From Lentibacillus persicus (GTDB lineage: Bacteria > Bacillota > Bacilli > Bacillales > Amphibacillaceae), in NCBI RefSeq assembly GCF_900112705.1, contig NZ_FOMR01000003.1, positions 285,057-349,056 on the forward strand: a stretch of DNA of 64,000 nucleotides, in the 5' to 3' direction. The translations under genes were made by a program, and so were the position numbers. Of the stretch, positions 47,159 through 58,649 are shown in pieces (positions within the stretch are counted from its first letter, which is position 1; the number at the start of each line of letters is the position of its first letter). The notes below the pieces were generated by a model, which was not told the origin of the DNA, searched no databases, and saw nothing but the letters and a program-made list of their open reading frames with translations.

Positions 47159-49609
47159 ATGATTAATTCAATTCCAGGAGTGGAATCTAAAACACTCGGC
47201 ATGAAGCAGGGCTTATTTCAAAAACATCGTTTGCGATTATCAGCACAGCTAAAAACATTGCTGTTTGAAAAAGGCTTGCTTTTTATGCTTGTCGGTTTTT
47301 TGCTTGGACGGGCCATCATATTATCGGTGGTGTCACCGTTTGCCGTCGCTTTTCTGGCAGCCATCTGGATGATACATAGGGACAAGGCACCTAAAGTTAT
47401 GCTAGCCGCGTTGGTTGGCGCGTTGAGTTTTTCTATGGTACATGGTGGATTCATCGTTCTCGCCATGATCACGTTTGTTCTATTGGCAGGGCTTTTTAAA
47501 AATGCCGGAAAACAGCATTTGCTCATACCGCTGTTTGTATTCATTTCAACAGTATCGCCCAGGCTGTTTACGTATTCACTATGGGGGCAGCTTTCCTCAT
47601 ATGAATGGATGCTTATACTGGTTGAAGGGGTTCTGGGTACTGTCCTGGTATTAATCTTTATGCAAAGCATTCCATTATTATCACCCCAACGTTTCAAACC
47701 CACGCTTAAAAATGAAGAAATTGTATGTTTGATTATTCTTATCGCCTCTATTCTTACAGGAACGATTGGCTGGGAATTATATAATGCATCTATTGAGCAG
47801 ATATTTTCCCGTTACTTTGTCCTGCTTCTATCTTTCGTTGGTGGTGCTGCAATAGGCTCAACAGTGGGCGTTGTCGCGGGCCTTATATTATCACTTGCCG
47901 ATGTAGCCAATTTGTATCAGATGAGTTTGCTTGCATTCTCCGGCTTACTCGGCGGACTGCTTAAAGAAGGACGCAAAGTGGGTGTCAGTATTGGTCTATT
48001 GGTCGGAACATTTTTGGTTGCCATTTACGCTGATGCCGCAAGCATTGTGCCGTCACTTACAGAGACATCGCTTGCAATTGCCCTGTTTTTGGTTACGCCA
48101 TCCGGTTTAATAAAAAAATTGTCCCGCTATATACCCGGTACTGAGGAACACACACATGAGCAGGAACAATATTTGCAAAAAGTCCGGAATGTAACAGCTA
48201 AGCGCGTTGAACAGTTTTCTGATGTATTTGAAGCATTATCGAAAAGTTTTTCCTCGGCGGAAGATGTGAAAGAAGACAGTGTGAATGCCAGACGTGAAAC
48301 GGACTATTTTCTCAGTCAGGTGACCGAGAAGACGTGTCAATCGTGTTTTATGAAAGAACGGTGCTGGCAGCAGCAATTTGATAAAACGTACAACTTAATG
48401 GAAGACTTAAAGGATGATTTGTCTGAAGGGAACGAGCCGAACCGTAAATCGGTACGCGAGTTTGAAAATCATTGCGTTAAATCGCGCAAAGTGCTGGATA
48501 CAATGCAAGAGGAAATTTCATTTTTTGAAGCCAACAAGAAGCTGAAAAAACAAGTGATCGAAAGTAAACAGTTTGTATCAGATCAGCTGCAGGGTGTCTC
48601 AGAAGTGATGGATGATTTCGCCAATGAGATACTTAAGGAACGTGAACATCATGAGAAGCAGGAGTTACAAATTATGAATACACTAAAAAATATGGGGATC
48701 GTGCTTGAGAAGCTTGATATTTACCGGCTGGAAAAAGGAAATATCGATATTGAGATGACACTGTCTTTTTATGATTATCGCGGTGAAGGTTCCAAACTTA
48801 TCGCACCGGTTTTATCCGATATTTTGAATGAAATGATTATCGTAAAGAGAGAAGAAGTGTCGCCATTTCCGAATGGGTACTGTCAGCTGGTGTTCGGATC
48901 GGCAAAAGAGTATGTAGTAGATACCGGCATTGCCAGCGCTGCAAAAGGCGGCGGGTTGGTATCAGGCGACAGTTTCCGGACAATTGAACTCGGTGAGGGC
49001 AAATATGCGATGGCTATCAGTGATGGAATGGGAAATGGCAGCCGTGCAAAAGAGGAAAGTGAAGAAACGCTCCGATTGCTTCAGCAAATTTTACAGACGG
49101 GGATCCCTGAAAGTGTTGCGATTAAGTCAATCAACTCTATCCTTTCCTTAAGGACCGCTGAGGAAATGTACGCCACATTGGATCTTGCGGTGATTAATCT
49201 CCATAATGCCGCTGTTAAATTTCTGAAGATTGGATCAACACCCAGTCTTATTAAACGTGGAGATGAAATCATAAAGGTTGAAGCAAGCAATTTGCCGATG
49301 GGCATTATTCAGGAATTTGATGTTGATATTGTCGGGGATCAATTAAAATCAGGTGATATTTTAATTATGATGAGTGACGGTATTCTGGATGGTCCCAAAC
49401 ATGTCGAAAATGTTGATATGTGGTTGAAACGAAAAATTCGCAATATGGAAACGGACGACCCTCAGGAAATAGCAGACTTAATATTGGAAGAAGTTGTCCG
49501 AACAAGAGAGGGGATGATTGAAGATGACATGACAGTTGCTGTTGCCAAGGTGTCTAAAAATGCCCCACAATGGACATCCATCCCGGTTTATACCGACGAA
49601 GCCCAATAA
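47159..49609 (+). CDS. spoIIE: Stage II sporulation protein E (SpoIIAA phosphatase)
   Basis: An 816-residue protein: an N-terminal membrane domain of about ten helices (about 40-325), a central FtsZ-interacting region (about 330-580), and a C-terminal PP2C phosphatase (about 590-805). Metal-binding motifs include AISDGMGNGSRAKEES and MSDGILDG. In B. subtilis it dephosphorylates SpoIIAA-P to turn on SigF in the forespore and helps place the polar septum. Length is close to B. subtilis (827). GAAGGAG precedes the ATG. Confidence 0.96.
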   Translation: MINSIPGVESKTLGMKQGLFQKHRLRLSAQLKTLLFEKGLLFMLVGFLLGRAIILSVVSPFAVAFLAAIWMIHRDKAPKVMLAALVGALSFSMVHGGFIVLAMITFVLLAGLFKNAGKQHLLIPLFVFISTVSPRLFTYSLWGQLSSYEWMLILVEGVLGTVLVLIFMQSIPLLSPQRFKPTLKNEEIVCLIILIASILTGTIGWELYNASIEQIFSRYFVLLLSFVGGAAIGSTVGVVAGLILSLADVANLYQMSLLAFSGLLGGLLKEGRKVGVSIGLLVGTFLVAIYADAASIVPSLTETSLAIALFLVTPSGLIKKLSRYIPGTEEHTHEQEQYLQKVRNVTAKRVEQFSDVFEALSKSFSSAEDVKEDSVNARRETDYFLSQVTEKTCQSCFMKERCWQQQFDKTYNLMEDLKDDLSEGNEPNRKSVREFENHCVKSRKVLDTMQEEISFFEANKKLKKQVIESKQFVSDQLQGVSEVMDDFANEILKEREHHEKQELQIMNTLKNMGIVLEKLDIYRLEKGNIDIEMTLSFYDYRGEGSKLIAPVLSDILNEMIIVKREEVSPFPNGYCQLVFGSAKEYVVDTGIASAAKGGGLVSGDSFRTIELGEGKYAMAISDGMGNGSRAKEESEETLRLLQQILQTGIPESVAIKSINSILSLRTAEEMYATLDLAVINLHNAAVKFLKIGSTPSLIKRGDEIIKVEASNLPMGIIQEFDVDIVGDQLKSGDILIMMSDGILDGPKHVENVDMWLKRKIRNMETDDPQEIADLILEEVVRTREGMIEDDMTVAVAKVSKNAPQWTSIPVYTDEAQ

Positions 49610-49648
49610 GCTTATTTTAAAAGGGGGATGAAGGCTCGGTTTCAAGAG

Positions 49649-49786
49649 ATTGGGACATAACTTCTGAATACAATATAAAAGGCGAACGATAAGGTAGGTT
49701 AGCGAAGCATATTTCCGGAGCTGTATATTTCCGCTCCTCTCTACCTGTTATCGTTCGTCTTTTCATTTATGTCTTTTATCCCAAGC
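49649..49786. repeat. Palindromic intergenic element, copy B5 (nested inverted repeats)
   Basis: Outer arms TTGGGACATAA (49650) and TTTATCCCAA (49776-49785) and inner arms CGAACGATAAGGTAG (49683) and CTACCTGTTATCGTTCG (49741-49757) enclose a short GC-rich core (AGCGAAGCATATTTCCGGAG). The layout matches B2 at 18511-18690 and has the same position just 3' of a gene. Confidence 0.75.
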
Positions 49787-49875
49787 GCTTTTTTGTTTGG
49801 CCGCTTTGACTCTTTCGGGTATAGAATGCGGGTTTTCTGGCGAGGATGGTAGTGATTGTAAGGGAGGAATGACAG

Positions 49876-50616
49876 GTGAAAAAAGGGACGTTGAAACAGA
49901 TTTTGCTAATAACAGATGGCTGCTCCAATAAAGGCGAAGATCCTGCCGTAACAGCTGCGCTTGCAAAGCAGCAAGGCATTATCGTCAATGTTATTGGAAT
50001 TCTTGAAGATGACCAGACCGAAAGCCCTGATGGTCTTCGGGAAGTTGAAGACATAGCCAACTCCGGAGGCGGCATCAGTCAGATTGTTTATAAACAAGCG
50101 CTCGCTGAAACCGTTCAAACCGTTACAAAACAGGCAATGACCCAAACACTGCAAGGCTATGTTAATCAGGAATTGAAACAAATCCTGGGTCCCGGACAGA
50201 GTCTGGAAGAAATAGAACCGGAAAAACGGGGCGAAATTATGGAAGTTGTAGAAGATATGGGTGAAACATGTGATTTGGAAGTGCTGGTACTGACAGACAC
50301 AAGCGCAAGCATGTATGATAAGCTTCCAACGGTCAAAGAAGCATTGATCGATTTGTCAATCAGCCTGAACGCCCGTATTGGCCGCAATCGGTTCTCAATT
50401 TTCAGTTTTCCCGGAAAACGTAAAGATATTGAGAATGTGTTGGATTGGGCGCCTAAACTTGACTCAGTTTCAACCGTTTTTCCAAAACTGACAAGCGGCG
50501 GTATTACACCGACGGGACCAGCGATACGAGCTGCGGTATATCAATTCGGCAAAAAAGGGTTATTGCAAAATTTGAGGGATGAAGATGGGCCAGGCATGGA
50601 ACAAGCAGAGTATTAG
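49876..50616 (+). CDS. yabS: VWA domain protein YabS
   Basis: A 246-residue protein with two von Willebrand A-like segments. The second has a MIDAS motif, LTDTSASMYDKLP, at about 137-149; the first begins LLITDGCSNKGEDPAV. Function unknown; it is always next to the kinase gene yabT in bacilli and sporulation linked in B. subtilis. Start is GTG at 49876 after GGGAGGAATGACAG. Overlaps yabT by 32 bases. Confidence 0.88.
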   Translation: MKKGTLKQILLITDGCSNKGEDPAVTAALAKQQGIIVNVIGILEDDQTESPDGLREVEDIANSGGGISQIVYKQALAETVQTVTKQAMTQTLQGYVNQELKQILGPGQSLEEIEPEKRGEIMEVVEDMGETCDLEVLVLTDTSASMYDKLPTVKEALIDLSISLNARIGRNRFSIFSFPGKRKDIENVLDWAPKLDSVSTVFPKLTSGGITPTGPAIRAAVYQFGKKGLLQNLRDEDGPGMEQAEY

Positions 50617-51523
50617 CATAAGACCGGGAACTATTGTAACCGGAAAATGGCATCGACATCGCTACGTCATCAAACGCGAGCTTGGGAAGGGTGCAGTGGG
50701 CACTGTTTATTTGTGTGAACGAAATGGTAAATATGCAGCCTTGAAAATTAGTGAAAACAATACATCTATGACAGTCGAAGTGAACGTGTTAAAATCACTT
50801 GCAAAGGTCCAAGGCAGCCGTCTGGGACCTTTTTTGCTGGATGTTGATGACTGGGAGGTTTCACGAAATACCAGGTACACGTTTTATGTGATGGAATACT
50901 TAAAAGGTGAGTCGCTGCGCAGTTTTATCGGCCGTCGCGGCCATGAATGGACCGGAATATTCATGCTGCAATTGCTTGAGGACCTTGATTATTTGCACAG
51001 GGCGGGCTGGGTATTTGGGGATTTTAAGCCTGAGAATTTAATTGTACTTTCAGATCCTCCAAAAGTGCGCTTCATTGATGTCGGCGGAACAACGCAAATG
51101 GGGCGTGCAGTCAAAGAGTATACCGAATTTTTTGACCGCGGCTATTGGGGGCTAGGATCACGGCGAGCCGAACCCGGTTATGATTTGTTTGCATTAGTCA
51201 TGGTCATTTTAAATATATATTACCCAAAGCGGTTTGAAAAAGGTCCAAACCCGAAGGTCACACTATTTAAGAAACTTAATGACATCAAACACTTGCGCTT
51301 GTACAAAGGGTGTCTGAAAAAAGCACTGATGGGCGAATACCGATCTGCTGAAGAGATGCGCCAGGCGTTATTAAGCGCGATTAAGAATACCTCTGGGGAA
51401 AGGACATCAACAAGAAGTGCGAACCGATCAGCTGCAACTGGCCCTTTTTTTGCGGAAGTAAGCGGCATGACAATTGTTGCACTCGTTTACTATTTATTTT
51501 ACCTGATTATTCCATTTGAATAA
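50585..51523 (+). CDS. yabT: Serine/threonine protein kinase YabT
   Basis: A 312-residue Hanks-type kinase with a single C-terminal membrane helix (MTIVALVYYLFYLIIPF, about 293-309). Motifs: glycine loop GKGAVGTVY, Lys in YAALKI, catalytic loop GDFKPENLIVL and metal loop DVGG. The catalytic loop has GD instead of HRD and the metal loop DVG instead of DFG, as in other YabT proteins. In B. subtilis it is DNA-activated and phosphorylates RecA during sporulation. The ATG at 50585 is preferred, 6 bases after GAGGG. Confidence 0.9.
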   Translation: MGQAWNKQSISIRPGTIVTGKWHRHRYVIKRELGKGAVGTVYLCERNGKYAALKISENNTSMTVEVNVLKSLAKVQGSRLGPFLLDVDDWEVSRNTRYTFYVMEYLKGESLRSFIGRRGHEWTGIFMLQLLEDLDYLHRAGWVFGDFKPENLIVLSDPPKVRFIDVGGTTQMGRAVKEYTEFFDRGYWGLGSRRAEPGYDLFALVMVILNIYYPKRFEKGPNPKVTLFKKLNDIKHLRLYKGCLKKALMGEYRSAEEMRQALLSAIKNTSGERTSTRSANRSAATGPFFAEVSGMTIVALVYYLFYLIIPFE

Positions 51524-51649
51524 TTAGTGACACTTTGTCATGTCATGAAATTGTGGTAGAATTAAGAGCGTGATATCAAGTAGTTGCGCCGTTGAAAAAG
51601 TCCTTTTTAACGCATCTTTAAACACGTATCTGTAAAGAAAGGGAATTCG

Positions 51650-53050
51650 ATGGAAAATACCGTGCAAGCGTTTGTTAATCGTCATCAGCTTATTAAACAA
51701 AACACCACAATTTTAATCGGCGTGTCGGGTGGTCCGGATTCGATGGCGCTGCTCCATTTTTTATGGCGTTTTAAAGATGATTGGAACTTAAGGCTGATCG
51801 CTGTGTCGGTTGATCATCAGCTGCGAGGAACAGCGTCTCAAGCTGATGTCGATTATGTCCGTGACATGTGTGAGAAATGGAATCTCGAGTTTGTCAGTAC
51901 CTCGCTGAATGTGCCTGCCTACAAACAAAAAAGGCAACTGGGAACACAAGTTGCTGCCCGAGAGCTTCGATACCAATTTTTTGCTGAACAGATGAATACA
52001 TACCAGGCTGATTATTTGGCGCTTGGTCATCACGGTGATGATCAGGCTGAGACGATGCTGATGGGGTTTGTTCGTTCGGCCAGTGTGAGGTCATTGGCGG
52101 GAATGCCGGTGAAACGGGACTTTGCTTCAGGGGAAATTATCAGACCGTTGTTATGCGTCACAAAGGAAATGATTGAAAGCTACTGCACTGAACATGCCAT
52201 TATTCCAAGAAGAGACCCGTCAAATGAAGATGACAAATATACACGGAACGATTTTCGCCATAATATACTTCCTTTATTAAAAGAAAAGAATCAGAACTTA
52301 CATCGCACACTTCGTCATTTAAGCGAATCACTCCAGGAAGATGATACATATTTACAGCAGGAAGCTATTAAAATGGCGGAAAATGTTGTCACATTTGGTA
52401 ATGCTGACAGTGGCCTCTCGTTTGATACAAATGTATTTAAGGCGTATCCGCGTTCTTTACAAAGGCGGTGCTTTCATCTACTATTGAATTATCTGTATGG
52501 TGAAAAGCCACAGACAGTTTCGTACGTACATGAGGAGCAGTTTTTAAAAGTGCTGCAAACTGATCATGGTCATATTGAAATTAATTTTCCAAATCGGTTA
52601 AAGCTTGTGAAGTCATACACGACCATGTCATTTTATTTTATGAAGGATTACATACAACCGTCTTCCTATCATGTGATTATGGATCCCCCCGAAGAAATTG
52701 TGCTGCCGACTGGCAAGGTCATTTCTTCCAGTATTATCAGCGAACCTCACTTAGAAGGGGGAGCTATCTTCGTCTGCCAAAGAGAGGCGATTGCTCTCCC
52801 GCTGCACATTAGGACCCGAAAAAAGGGTGATCGCATGAGGTGGAAAGGATTAAACGGGAGCAAAAAAGTAAAGGATATTTTCATCGACGCAAAAGTTCCA
52901 TTAAATGAAAGGGATATATGGCCGGTGGTAACGGACAATAACGGTGAAATTCTTTGGCTGCCCGGTTTGAAAAAGGGGACGCCTGCTGAAAGTGGCGCAA
53001 ACGGCGATTATATTCAATTAAAGTACGGGATGGAGGAAAAGCATGCATAA
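51650..53050 (+). CDS. tilS: tRNA(Ile)-lysidine synthase
   Basis: A 466-residue enzyme that converts C34 to lysidine in tRNA-Ile(CAT), so that it reads AUA. The PP-loop [14 protein letters not shown] (near 26-39) binds [16 protein letters not shown] is the second motif. A C-terminal substrate-binding domain (about 360-466) follows. GGGAATTCG precedes the ATG. It overlaps hprT by 8 bases; this tilS-hprT-ftsH order is conserved. Confidence 0.95.
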   Translation: MENTVQAFVNRHQLIKQNTTILIGVSGGPDSMALLHFLWRFKDDWNLRLIAVSVDHQLRGTASQADVDYVRDMCEKWNLEFVSTSLNVPAYKQKRQLGTQVAARELRYQFFAEQMNTYQADYLALGHHGDDQAETMLMGFVRSASVRSLAGMPVKRDFASGEIIRPLLCVTKEMIESYCTEHAIIPRRDPSNEDDKYTRNDFRHNILPLLKEKNQNLHRTLRHLSESLQEDDTYLQQEAIKMAENVVTFGNADSGLSFDTNVFKAYPRSLQRRCFHLLLNYLYGEKPQTVSYVHEEQFLKVLQTDHGHIEINFPNRLKLVKSYTTMSFYFMKDYIQPSSYHVIMDPPEEIVLPTGKVISSSIISEPHLEGGAIFVCQREAIALPLHIRTRKKGDRMRWKGLNGSKKVKDIFIDAKVPLNERDIWPVVTDNNGEILWLPGLKKGTPAESGANGDYIQLKYGMEEKHA

Positions 53051-53585
53051 CGAAATTGAAAAGATATTGATTTCTGAAGAAGAGATTGCTGCCAAATGTG
53101 CCGAGCTTGGTGAGCAGCTTACAAACGAGTATGATGGAAAGTTCCCTTTGGCTATCGGCGTATTAAAAGGGGCGATGCCATTTATGTCCGATATTTTGCG
53201 GCGGATTAATACGCATCTGGAAATGGACTTTATGGATGTCTCAAGTTACGGTGGCCAGATGCGTTCTTCAGGTGAAGTAAAAATTGTGAAAGACCTGGAC
53301 ACTAAAGTTGAAGGCCGTGACTTATTGATCATTGAAGATATTATTGACAGTGGTTTGACATTGAGCTATTTGGTGGATTTATTTAAATACCGAAAAGCGA
53401 ATTCCATCAAAATTGTGTCATTGCTTGATAAACCTTCCGGCCGTACGTCTCATATAAAGGCGGATATCGTTGGTTTCGAAGTGCCAAATGAGTTTGTTGT
53501 TGGCTATGGGCTTGATTATGAAGAAAAATATCGAAACTTGCCATACATAGGTGTCTTGAAACCGGAAATTTACAGTGGGAAATAA
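53043..53585 (+). CDS. hprT: Hypoxanthine-guanine phosphoribosyltransferase
   Basis: A 180-residue purine salvage enzyme. The PRPP loop is [14 protein letters not shown] (near 95-108), and FMDVSSYGG plus [10 protein letters not shown] are the family signature. In B. subtilis HprT also forms a complex with TilS and FtsH control. The ATG lies in the tilS 3' end with GGAGG upstream. Confidence 0.96.
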   Translation: MHNEIEKILISEEEIAAKCAELGEQLTNEYDGKFPLAIGVLKGAMPFMSDILRRINTHLEMDFMDVSSYGGQMRSSGEVKIVKDLDTKVEGRDLLIIEDIIDSGLTLSYLVDLFKYRKANSIKIVSLLDKPSGRTSHIKADIVGFEVPNEFVVGYGLDYEEKYRNLPYIGVLKPEIYSGK

Positions 53586-53701
53586 ATCTCTTGGTTAAAG
53601 GGATATCGTGTCACAAAAGTGTCATATATTCCAGGTAGGGCATGAATATCGAAATGTTGCCCCAATAATGGTTTCACCCCTGAGCAGCTGAGTACAATTA
53701 G

Positions 53702-53731
53702 TTGTGTTTGCGCTTTTTAATATGGTACTAT
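53702..53731 (+). promoter_or_regulatory. Possible promoter of ftsH
   Basis: TTGTGT (53702-53707) and TACTAT (53726-53731) with an 18-base spacer, 36 bases before the ftsH start. Confidence 0.5.
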
Positions 53732-53767
53732 TGTTTGTAGTTTTTCCCGCTTGGGAGGAGGTAAGGA

Positions 53768-55801
53768 ATGAATCGAATATTTCGTAATGTCATATTTTAT
53801 TTACTAATATTCTTAGTCGTCATTGGCGTCATAGGAGTATTCAACGGACAGAATGAACAAAGAGAACAATATAATGTCCAGCAATTCATGAATGCATTAA
53901 ATAGTGGAGAAATCGACGAAATGACAATGCAGCCGGCTAACGGCATCATGCGTATCACCGGGAGCATAAGCGGCGGTGAAGAGTTTATCGCTCAGGTTCC
54001 AGATACGACAGATATTGTCACACAGATAACTGATCAGGCTCAGGAGCAAAGTACGCTCAACGTAGCGGAAGAAGAGCAACCAAGCGGCTGGGTTACATTT
54101 CTGACGACGATTATTCCATTTCTAATATTAGGGCTGTTTTTCTTCTTTATTTTGAGTCAGGCACAAGGCGGCGGTGGCGGCCGTGTGATGAACTTTGGCA
54201 AAAATAAAGCGAAAATGTATTCAGAAGAAACGAATAAGGAGAAAGTCCGGTTTAAAGATGTAGCCGGAGCAGATGAGGAAAAGCAGGAACTCGTGGAAGT
54301 TGTTGAATTTCTGAAAGATCCACGCAAATTCGCATCAGTCGGTGCCCGTATACCTAAAGGTGTGCTGCTGGTAGGTCCGCCGGGAACTGGTAAAACATTG
54401 CTTGCCCGTGCAGTGGCCGGGGAAGCCGGAACGCCATTTTTCTCAATCAGTGGTTCTGACTTTGTTGAGATGTTTGTAGGTGTCGGTGCATCCCGTGTGC
54501 GTGATTTATTCGAAAATGCCAAGAAAAATGCGCCGTGTATCATATTTATTGATGAAATCGATGCGGTTGGACGTCAGCGTGGCGCCGGTCTCGGCGGTGG
54601 ACACGATGAACGTGAACAGACATTGAACCAATTGCTCGTTGAGATGGATGGTTTTGGTGTCAATGAAGGCATCATTATCATTGCTGCAACCAACCGTCCG
54701 GATATTCTTGACCCGGCGCTGTTAAGACCGGGACGTTTCGACCGGCAGATTACCGTTAACCGTCCGGATGTCAAAGGACGTCAGGAAGTACTGAAAGTTC
54801 ATGCAAAAGATAAACCATTGTCTGAGTCGGTTGATCTTAAGACAATCGCAATGCGTACCCCAGGCTTTTCCGGTGCCGATCTGGAAAACCTGCTGAACGA
54901 AGCAGCGCTCGTAGCTGCGCGGTTTGATAAAGAAAAAATCGATATGGAAGATGTCGATGAAGCAATCGATCGGGTGATTGTCGGGCCTGCTAAGAAGAGC
55001 AAGGTTATATCAAAAAAAGAACGTGATATCGTTGCTCACCATGAAAGCGGCCATACGATTATCGGCAAGGTGCTCGATAATGCGGATGAAGTCCATAAAG
55101 TCACGATTATTCCACGCGGGCAGGCAGGCGGTTACGCTGTCATGCTTCCAAAAGAAGATCGTTCGTTCATCACAAAACCGGAATTGTTCGATAAGATTAC
55201 CGGCTTGCTGGGCGGCCGTGTTGCGGAAGAAATAATGTTTGGTGAAGTGAGCACCGGCGCCCACAATGACTTCCAGCAGGCTACCAACATTGCACGCAAG
55301 ATGATTACCGAATACGGTATGAGCGATAAAATTGGCCCGCTTCAATTTACAAGCGGCGGCGGCGAGGTTTTCCTTGGCCGTGATATCCAGAATGAACAGA
55401 ATTACAGTGACACGATTGCGTATGAAATTGATAAGGAAATGCAAAACTTTATCAATTACTGCTATGATCGTGCCAAGCGAATTCTTACCGAGCATAAAGA
55501 TAAGCTGGAACTAATGGCTCAGACACTGCTTGAAATTGAAACATTGGATAAAGGCCAGATTAAGTCCTTGTTTGAAGATGGCGTGCTTCCGGAACCTGTA
55601 GAATCTGACAGCCCATCGGGTGACCAAACGGATTCGGGGAAACAGGATGACGACGTAAAAGTTAACATTCAGCCTAAATCAGATGAAGAAGCTGAGCCTG
55701 AATCATATGAAGAGGCCAAAACGAAGGCCGAAGAAGAACGTGAACAAGAGGATGAAGACAATCAAGACACATCTTCTGAATCGGATGAAAAGAAAGATTA
55801 A
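53768..55801 (+). CDS. ftsH: ATP-dependent zinc metalloprotease FtsH
   Basis: A 677-residue membrane AAA+ protease. Two membrane helices (about 7-24 and 109-130) flank an extracellular domain; Walker A is GPPGTGKT (about 202-209), Walker B FIDEID, second region of homology near 310, and the zinc site HHESGH near 423. The C-terminal 65 residues are highly acidic. FtsH degrades membrane and regulatory proteins and, in B. subtilis, affects sporulation through Spo0E. GGGAGGAGG precedes the ATG. Confidence 0.97.
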   Translation: MNRIFRNVIFYLLIFLVVIGVIGVFNGQNEQREQYNVQQFMNALNSGEIDEMTMQPANGIMRITGSISGGEEFIAQVPDTTDIVTQITDQAQEQSTLNVAEEEQPSGWVTFLTTIIPFLILGLFFFFILSQAQGGGGGRVMNFGKNKAKMYSEETNKEKVRFKDVAGADEEKQELVEVVEFLKDPRKFASVGARIPKGVLLVGPPGTGKTLLARAVAGEAGTPFFSISGSDFVEMFVGVGASRVRDLFENAKKNAPCIIFIDEIDAVGRQRGAGLGGGHDEREQTLNQLLVEMDGFGVNEGIIIIAATNRPDILDPALLRPGRFDRQITVNRPDVKGRQEVLKVHAKDKPLSESVDLKTIAMRTPGFSGADLENLLNEAALVAARFDKEKIDMEDVDEAIDRVIVGPAKKSKVISKKERDIVAHHESGHTIIGKVLDNADEVHKVTIIPRGQAGGYAVMLPKEDRSFITKPELFDKITGLLGGRVAEEIMFGEVSTGAHNDFQQATNIARKMITEYGMSDKIGPLQFTSGGGEVFLGRDIQNEQNYSDTIAYEIDKEMQNFINYCYDRAKRILTEHKDKLELMAQTLLEIETLDKGQIKSLFEDGVLPEPVESDSPSGDQTDSGKQDDDVKVNIQPKSDEEAEPESYEEAKTKAEEEREQEDEDNQDTSSESDEKKD

Positions 55802-55812
55802 ATTCTTATATG

Positions 55813-55848
55813 CAAAAAGCCTCTCATGAAAGTGAGGGGCTTTTTGTT
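55813..55848 (+). terminator. Intrinsic terminator of ftsH
   Basis: AAAAGCCTCTCA pairs with TGAGGGGCTTTTT, with a T-run. Confidence 0.85.
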
Positions 55849-55979
55849 TGGAATCACCCTGTCGCTGTGCCGCATTTTAAAAGGACGTGCTAAAATTTTT
55901 AAGTTTTTCTACTCTTTATCGCGCATTGTTTTATGCTATAGTAAAAAGATAGAAAAGGAATAGGAAGGTTTGGTCATAG

Positions 55980-56762
55980 ATGCTTTTTGTGTTGGATGCT
56001 GGAAATACAAACACCGTTCTTGGTGTTTTTGAAGAGGATACATTAGTTCATGAATGGCGCATTAAAACGGACCGGCATAAAACGGAAGATGAGTTTGCTG
56101 TTTTAGTTAAGTCATTATTGGAGCATGAGAATATTTCATTTTCGAATATTAACGATGTCATTATATCTTCTGTTGTACCGCCGATGATGTTTGCACTGGA
56201 AAAAATGTGCACAAAGTATTTTTCTCTGGAACCAATGGTGATTGGAAAATCATCGGTTGATCCCCATTTGAATATGGTTTATCCAAACCCAAAGGAAATT
56301 GGGGCTGATCGGATAGTGAACGCAGTAGGTGCAATCGAAGAATACGGGGCACCTTTGATTATCATCGATTTTGGGACAGCAACCACGTACTGCTATATTA
56401 ATGATGAAAAAGCTTATTATGGCGGTTTGATCGCCCCGGGAATTCTGATCTCTATGGAAGCCCTTAACAACAAGGCATCAAAACTTCCAAAAATAGAGAT
56501 ACAGGCCCCCGAAAATGTTATAGGCAGTTCAACGGTTGAAGCGATGCAGTCGGGTGTTTTTTATGGATATGTCTCGCAGGTGGATGGGACTGTCAATCGG
56601 ATGAAACACGAGATGGGAACAGACCCGACAGTCATAGCTACCGGCGGATTGGCTTCGCTATTGGCCGAAACGTCAGAAACGATTGATTATGCAGACAAGC
56701 AGTTGACATTAAAAGGACTTCAACTGATTTACAAGAAGAATAAACAACTGAGAGATATGTAG
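55980..56762 (+). CDS. coaX: Type III pantothenate kinase
   Basis: A 260-residue ASKHA-fold kinase for the first step of CoA synthesis. [12 protein letters not shown] is the phosphate-1 motif, [11 protein letters not shown] and IIDFGTATT bind substrate and metal. The type III enzyme is not feedback-inhibited by CoA and needs a monovalent cation. It starts the coaX-hslO-foldase-cysK run. Confidence 0.95.
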   Translation: MLFVLDAGNTNTVLGVFEEDTLVHEWRIKTDRHKTEDEFAVLVKSLLEHENISFSNINDVIISSVVPPMMFALEKMCTKYFSLEPMVIGKSSVDPHLNMVYPNPKEIGADRIVNAVGAIEEYGAPLIIIDFGTATTYCYINDEKAYYGGLIAPGILISMEALNNKASKLPKIEIQAPENVIGSSTVEAMQSGVFYGYVSQVDGTVNRMKHEMGTDPTVIATGGLASLLAETSETIDYADKQLTLKGLQLIYKKNKQLRDM

Positions 56763-56816
56763 CATGAAGTGTTCAGATGAAAGGAACCATCTTTTACAAG
56801 GAGATGAACAGCTAAG

Positions 56817-57698
56817 ATGAAAGATTATTTAGTAAAAGCAACCACTTACGACGGAGCAGTCCGCGCCTACGCGATCACGTCGACAAATACAATCAAAGAA
56901 ATGCAAAGAAGACAGGACACATGGGCTACCGCCTCAGCTGCCCTCGGCAGAACCATGACCGTTGGTGCAATGATGGGGGCAATGCTGAAAGGTGATGACA
57001 CGTTAACCACAAAGCTTGAAGGAAACGGCCCGATTGGTGCGGTTATAGCTGATAGTGACGCTACGGGCGATGTGCGCGGCTATGTAACAAATCCGCATGT
57101 TGATTTTGAGTTAAATGACCATGGCAAGCTGGATGTCAAAAGGGCAGTTGGCACCGAGGGGACACTCAGTGTGGTCAAAGACCTGGGGATGAAAGAACAT
57201 TTTACCGGTCAGGTTCCGATTGTCTCCGGTGAAGTGGGCGAAGACTTCACCTATTATTTTGCCAACTCGGAACAGACCCCTTCTGCAGTTGGAGCTGGGG
57301 TCCTCGTTAATCCTGATCACAGCATTTTGGCTGCAGGCGGGTTTATCGTTCAAATGATGCCTGGAGCCGATGAAGAAGTTATCGCCCGCCTCGAAGAAAA
57401 GATTCAATCATTTCCGGCAGTTTCCACGCTGGTCAGAGAAGGTAACTCACCAGAACAAATGCTGGAGCGTTTGTTCGGAGAAGAGGAAGTTACAATTCAT
57501 GGACGCTTGCCTGTCCGCTTTCAATGCAAATGCTCGAAGGAACGTGTTGAACGGGCTATACTCGGGCTGGGTAACGATGAAATTCAGAACATGATTGATG
57601 AAGACCATGGTGCAGAAGCGACGTGTCATTTTTGCAATGAAGTTTATCGTTTAACGGAAGAAGAGCTGGAAACACTTAAAGCATCTGCAGAAGACTGA
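56817..57698 (+). CDS. hslO: Redox-regulated chaperone Hsp33
   Basis: A 293-residue heat-shock protein. The C-terminal zinc centre has C-K-C (near 238-240) and C-H-F-C (near 270-273); oxidation releases zinc and activates holdase function. [17 protein letters not shown] is typical of the N-terminal domain. AAGGAG precedes the ATG. Confidence 0.95.
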   Translation: MKDYLVKATTYDGAVRAYAITSTNTIKEMQRRQDTWATASAALGRTMTVGAMMGAMLKGDDTLTTKLEGNGPIGAVIADSDATGDVRGYVTNPHVDFELNDHGKLDVKRAVGTEGTLSVVKDLGMKEHFTGQVPIVSGEVGEDFTYYFANSEQTPSAVGAGVLVNPDHSILAAGGFIVQMMPGADEEVIARLEEKIQSFPAVSTLVREGNSPEQMLERLFGEEEVTIHGRLPVRFQCKCSKERVERAILGLGNDEIQNMIDEDHGAEATCHFCNEVYRLTEEELETLKASAED

Positions 57699-57714
57699 TC
57701 GAAAGGAGCGGCCG

Positions 57715-58617
57715 ATGAATAGGAACCTTCTCTTAGCCTTTGTTGCAATTTTATTGATAACCAATATTATGACACTTATTTTTTGGCGTCAGGGTGACAT
57801 GGTATCCCTTGACGAAAATGACACGAAAATCAACCAGAAGGATCCTGTGGCCGCTGTTGGGGACCAAGCCATTTCATATGAGGAATGGACAGCTTCATTA
57901 CGTGCAAACTATGGTAAGAAACAGCTTGAAAAATTGATAAATCAGCGAGCGGTTGAGCAGCTCGCTGCGAAAAATAACATCACCATTGACGAGAAAGTCA
58001 TCGAAAGGGAACTTGCGCTCTTACGAACAATGCAGGGTGTTATGACTGAAGAAGAAGCCAATCAAAAAGAACAAGAATGGCGCAGGGCTATCATCTACCG
58101 TTACCAGTTGCAGGCGCTGCTTACCGATGATGTTGATATACCCGACGAAAAAGTCCGGACACACTATGAAGAATTTCAGGATCAATATAATGTTCAGGCA
58201 ACAACACAAATTTCGCATATTGTTGTCGAGGATACTGAAACGGCAGAAAAAGTGCATGAGGAACTTGAGAATGGTGCTTCGTTTGATTTGCTCGCCCGCG
58301 AATATTCAATTGATGAAGCAACAAAAAGTGACGGCGGTTATTTTGAATTCCTCGTAAATTCAAGTCAATTTTGGCCTGAGGGATATTTGGACAAAACAAA
58401 AGAAATGGATGAGCGAACTTACAGTGAACCGTTTAGAGTCAATCAGGGTGTTGCTATTATTTATCTCCACCAAAAACTCCCGGCAATTATGTTTGAGTAT
58501 GACGAAATTAAACCATATATAACGCAGGAACTGGCAATGGACGAGCTGGGGAATGAATTATCGGCTGATCCTTTATGGAACGAGTTGAACATTGACTGGA
58601 TTTATAAAAAGGAATAA
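57715..58617 (+). CDS. yacD: Membrane-anchored PpiC-type peptidyl-prolyl isomerase (YacD/PrsA-like)
   Basis: A 300-residue foldase-like protein. The N-terminal helix (LLLAFVAILLITNIMTLIFW, about 4-23) has no lipobox Cys, so it is a membrane anchor rather than a lipoprotein. A SurA-like N-domain (about 40-140) precedes a parvulin domain (about 160-255, ISHIVVEDTETAEKV and FDLLAREYSIDEATKSDGG). Probable role: folding of exported proteins. Same position as B. subtilis yacD. Confidence 0.88.
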   Translation: MNRNLLLAFVAILLITNIMTLIFWRQGDMVSLDENDTKINQKDPVAAVGDQAISYEEWTASLRANYGKKQLEKLINQRAVEQLAAKNNITIDEKVIERELALLRTMQGVMTEEEANQKEQEWRRAIIYRYQLQALLTDDVDIPDEKVRTHYEEFQDQYNVQATTQISHIVVEDTETAEKVHEELENGASFDLLAREYSIDEATKSDGGYFEFLVNSSQFWPEGYLDKTKEMDERTYSEPFRVNQGVAIIYLHQKLPAIMFEYDEIKPYITQELAMDELGNELSADPLWNELNIDWIYKKE

Positions 58618-58649
58618 AGCAGAGCAGAAAGCCCAATTCTGTTTAACGA

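Noticed and set aside
49610..49875. tRNA genes between spoIIE and yabS
   Set aside because: No cloverleaf was found; the space is taken by the palindromic element B5.
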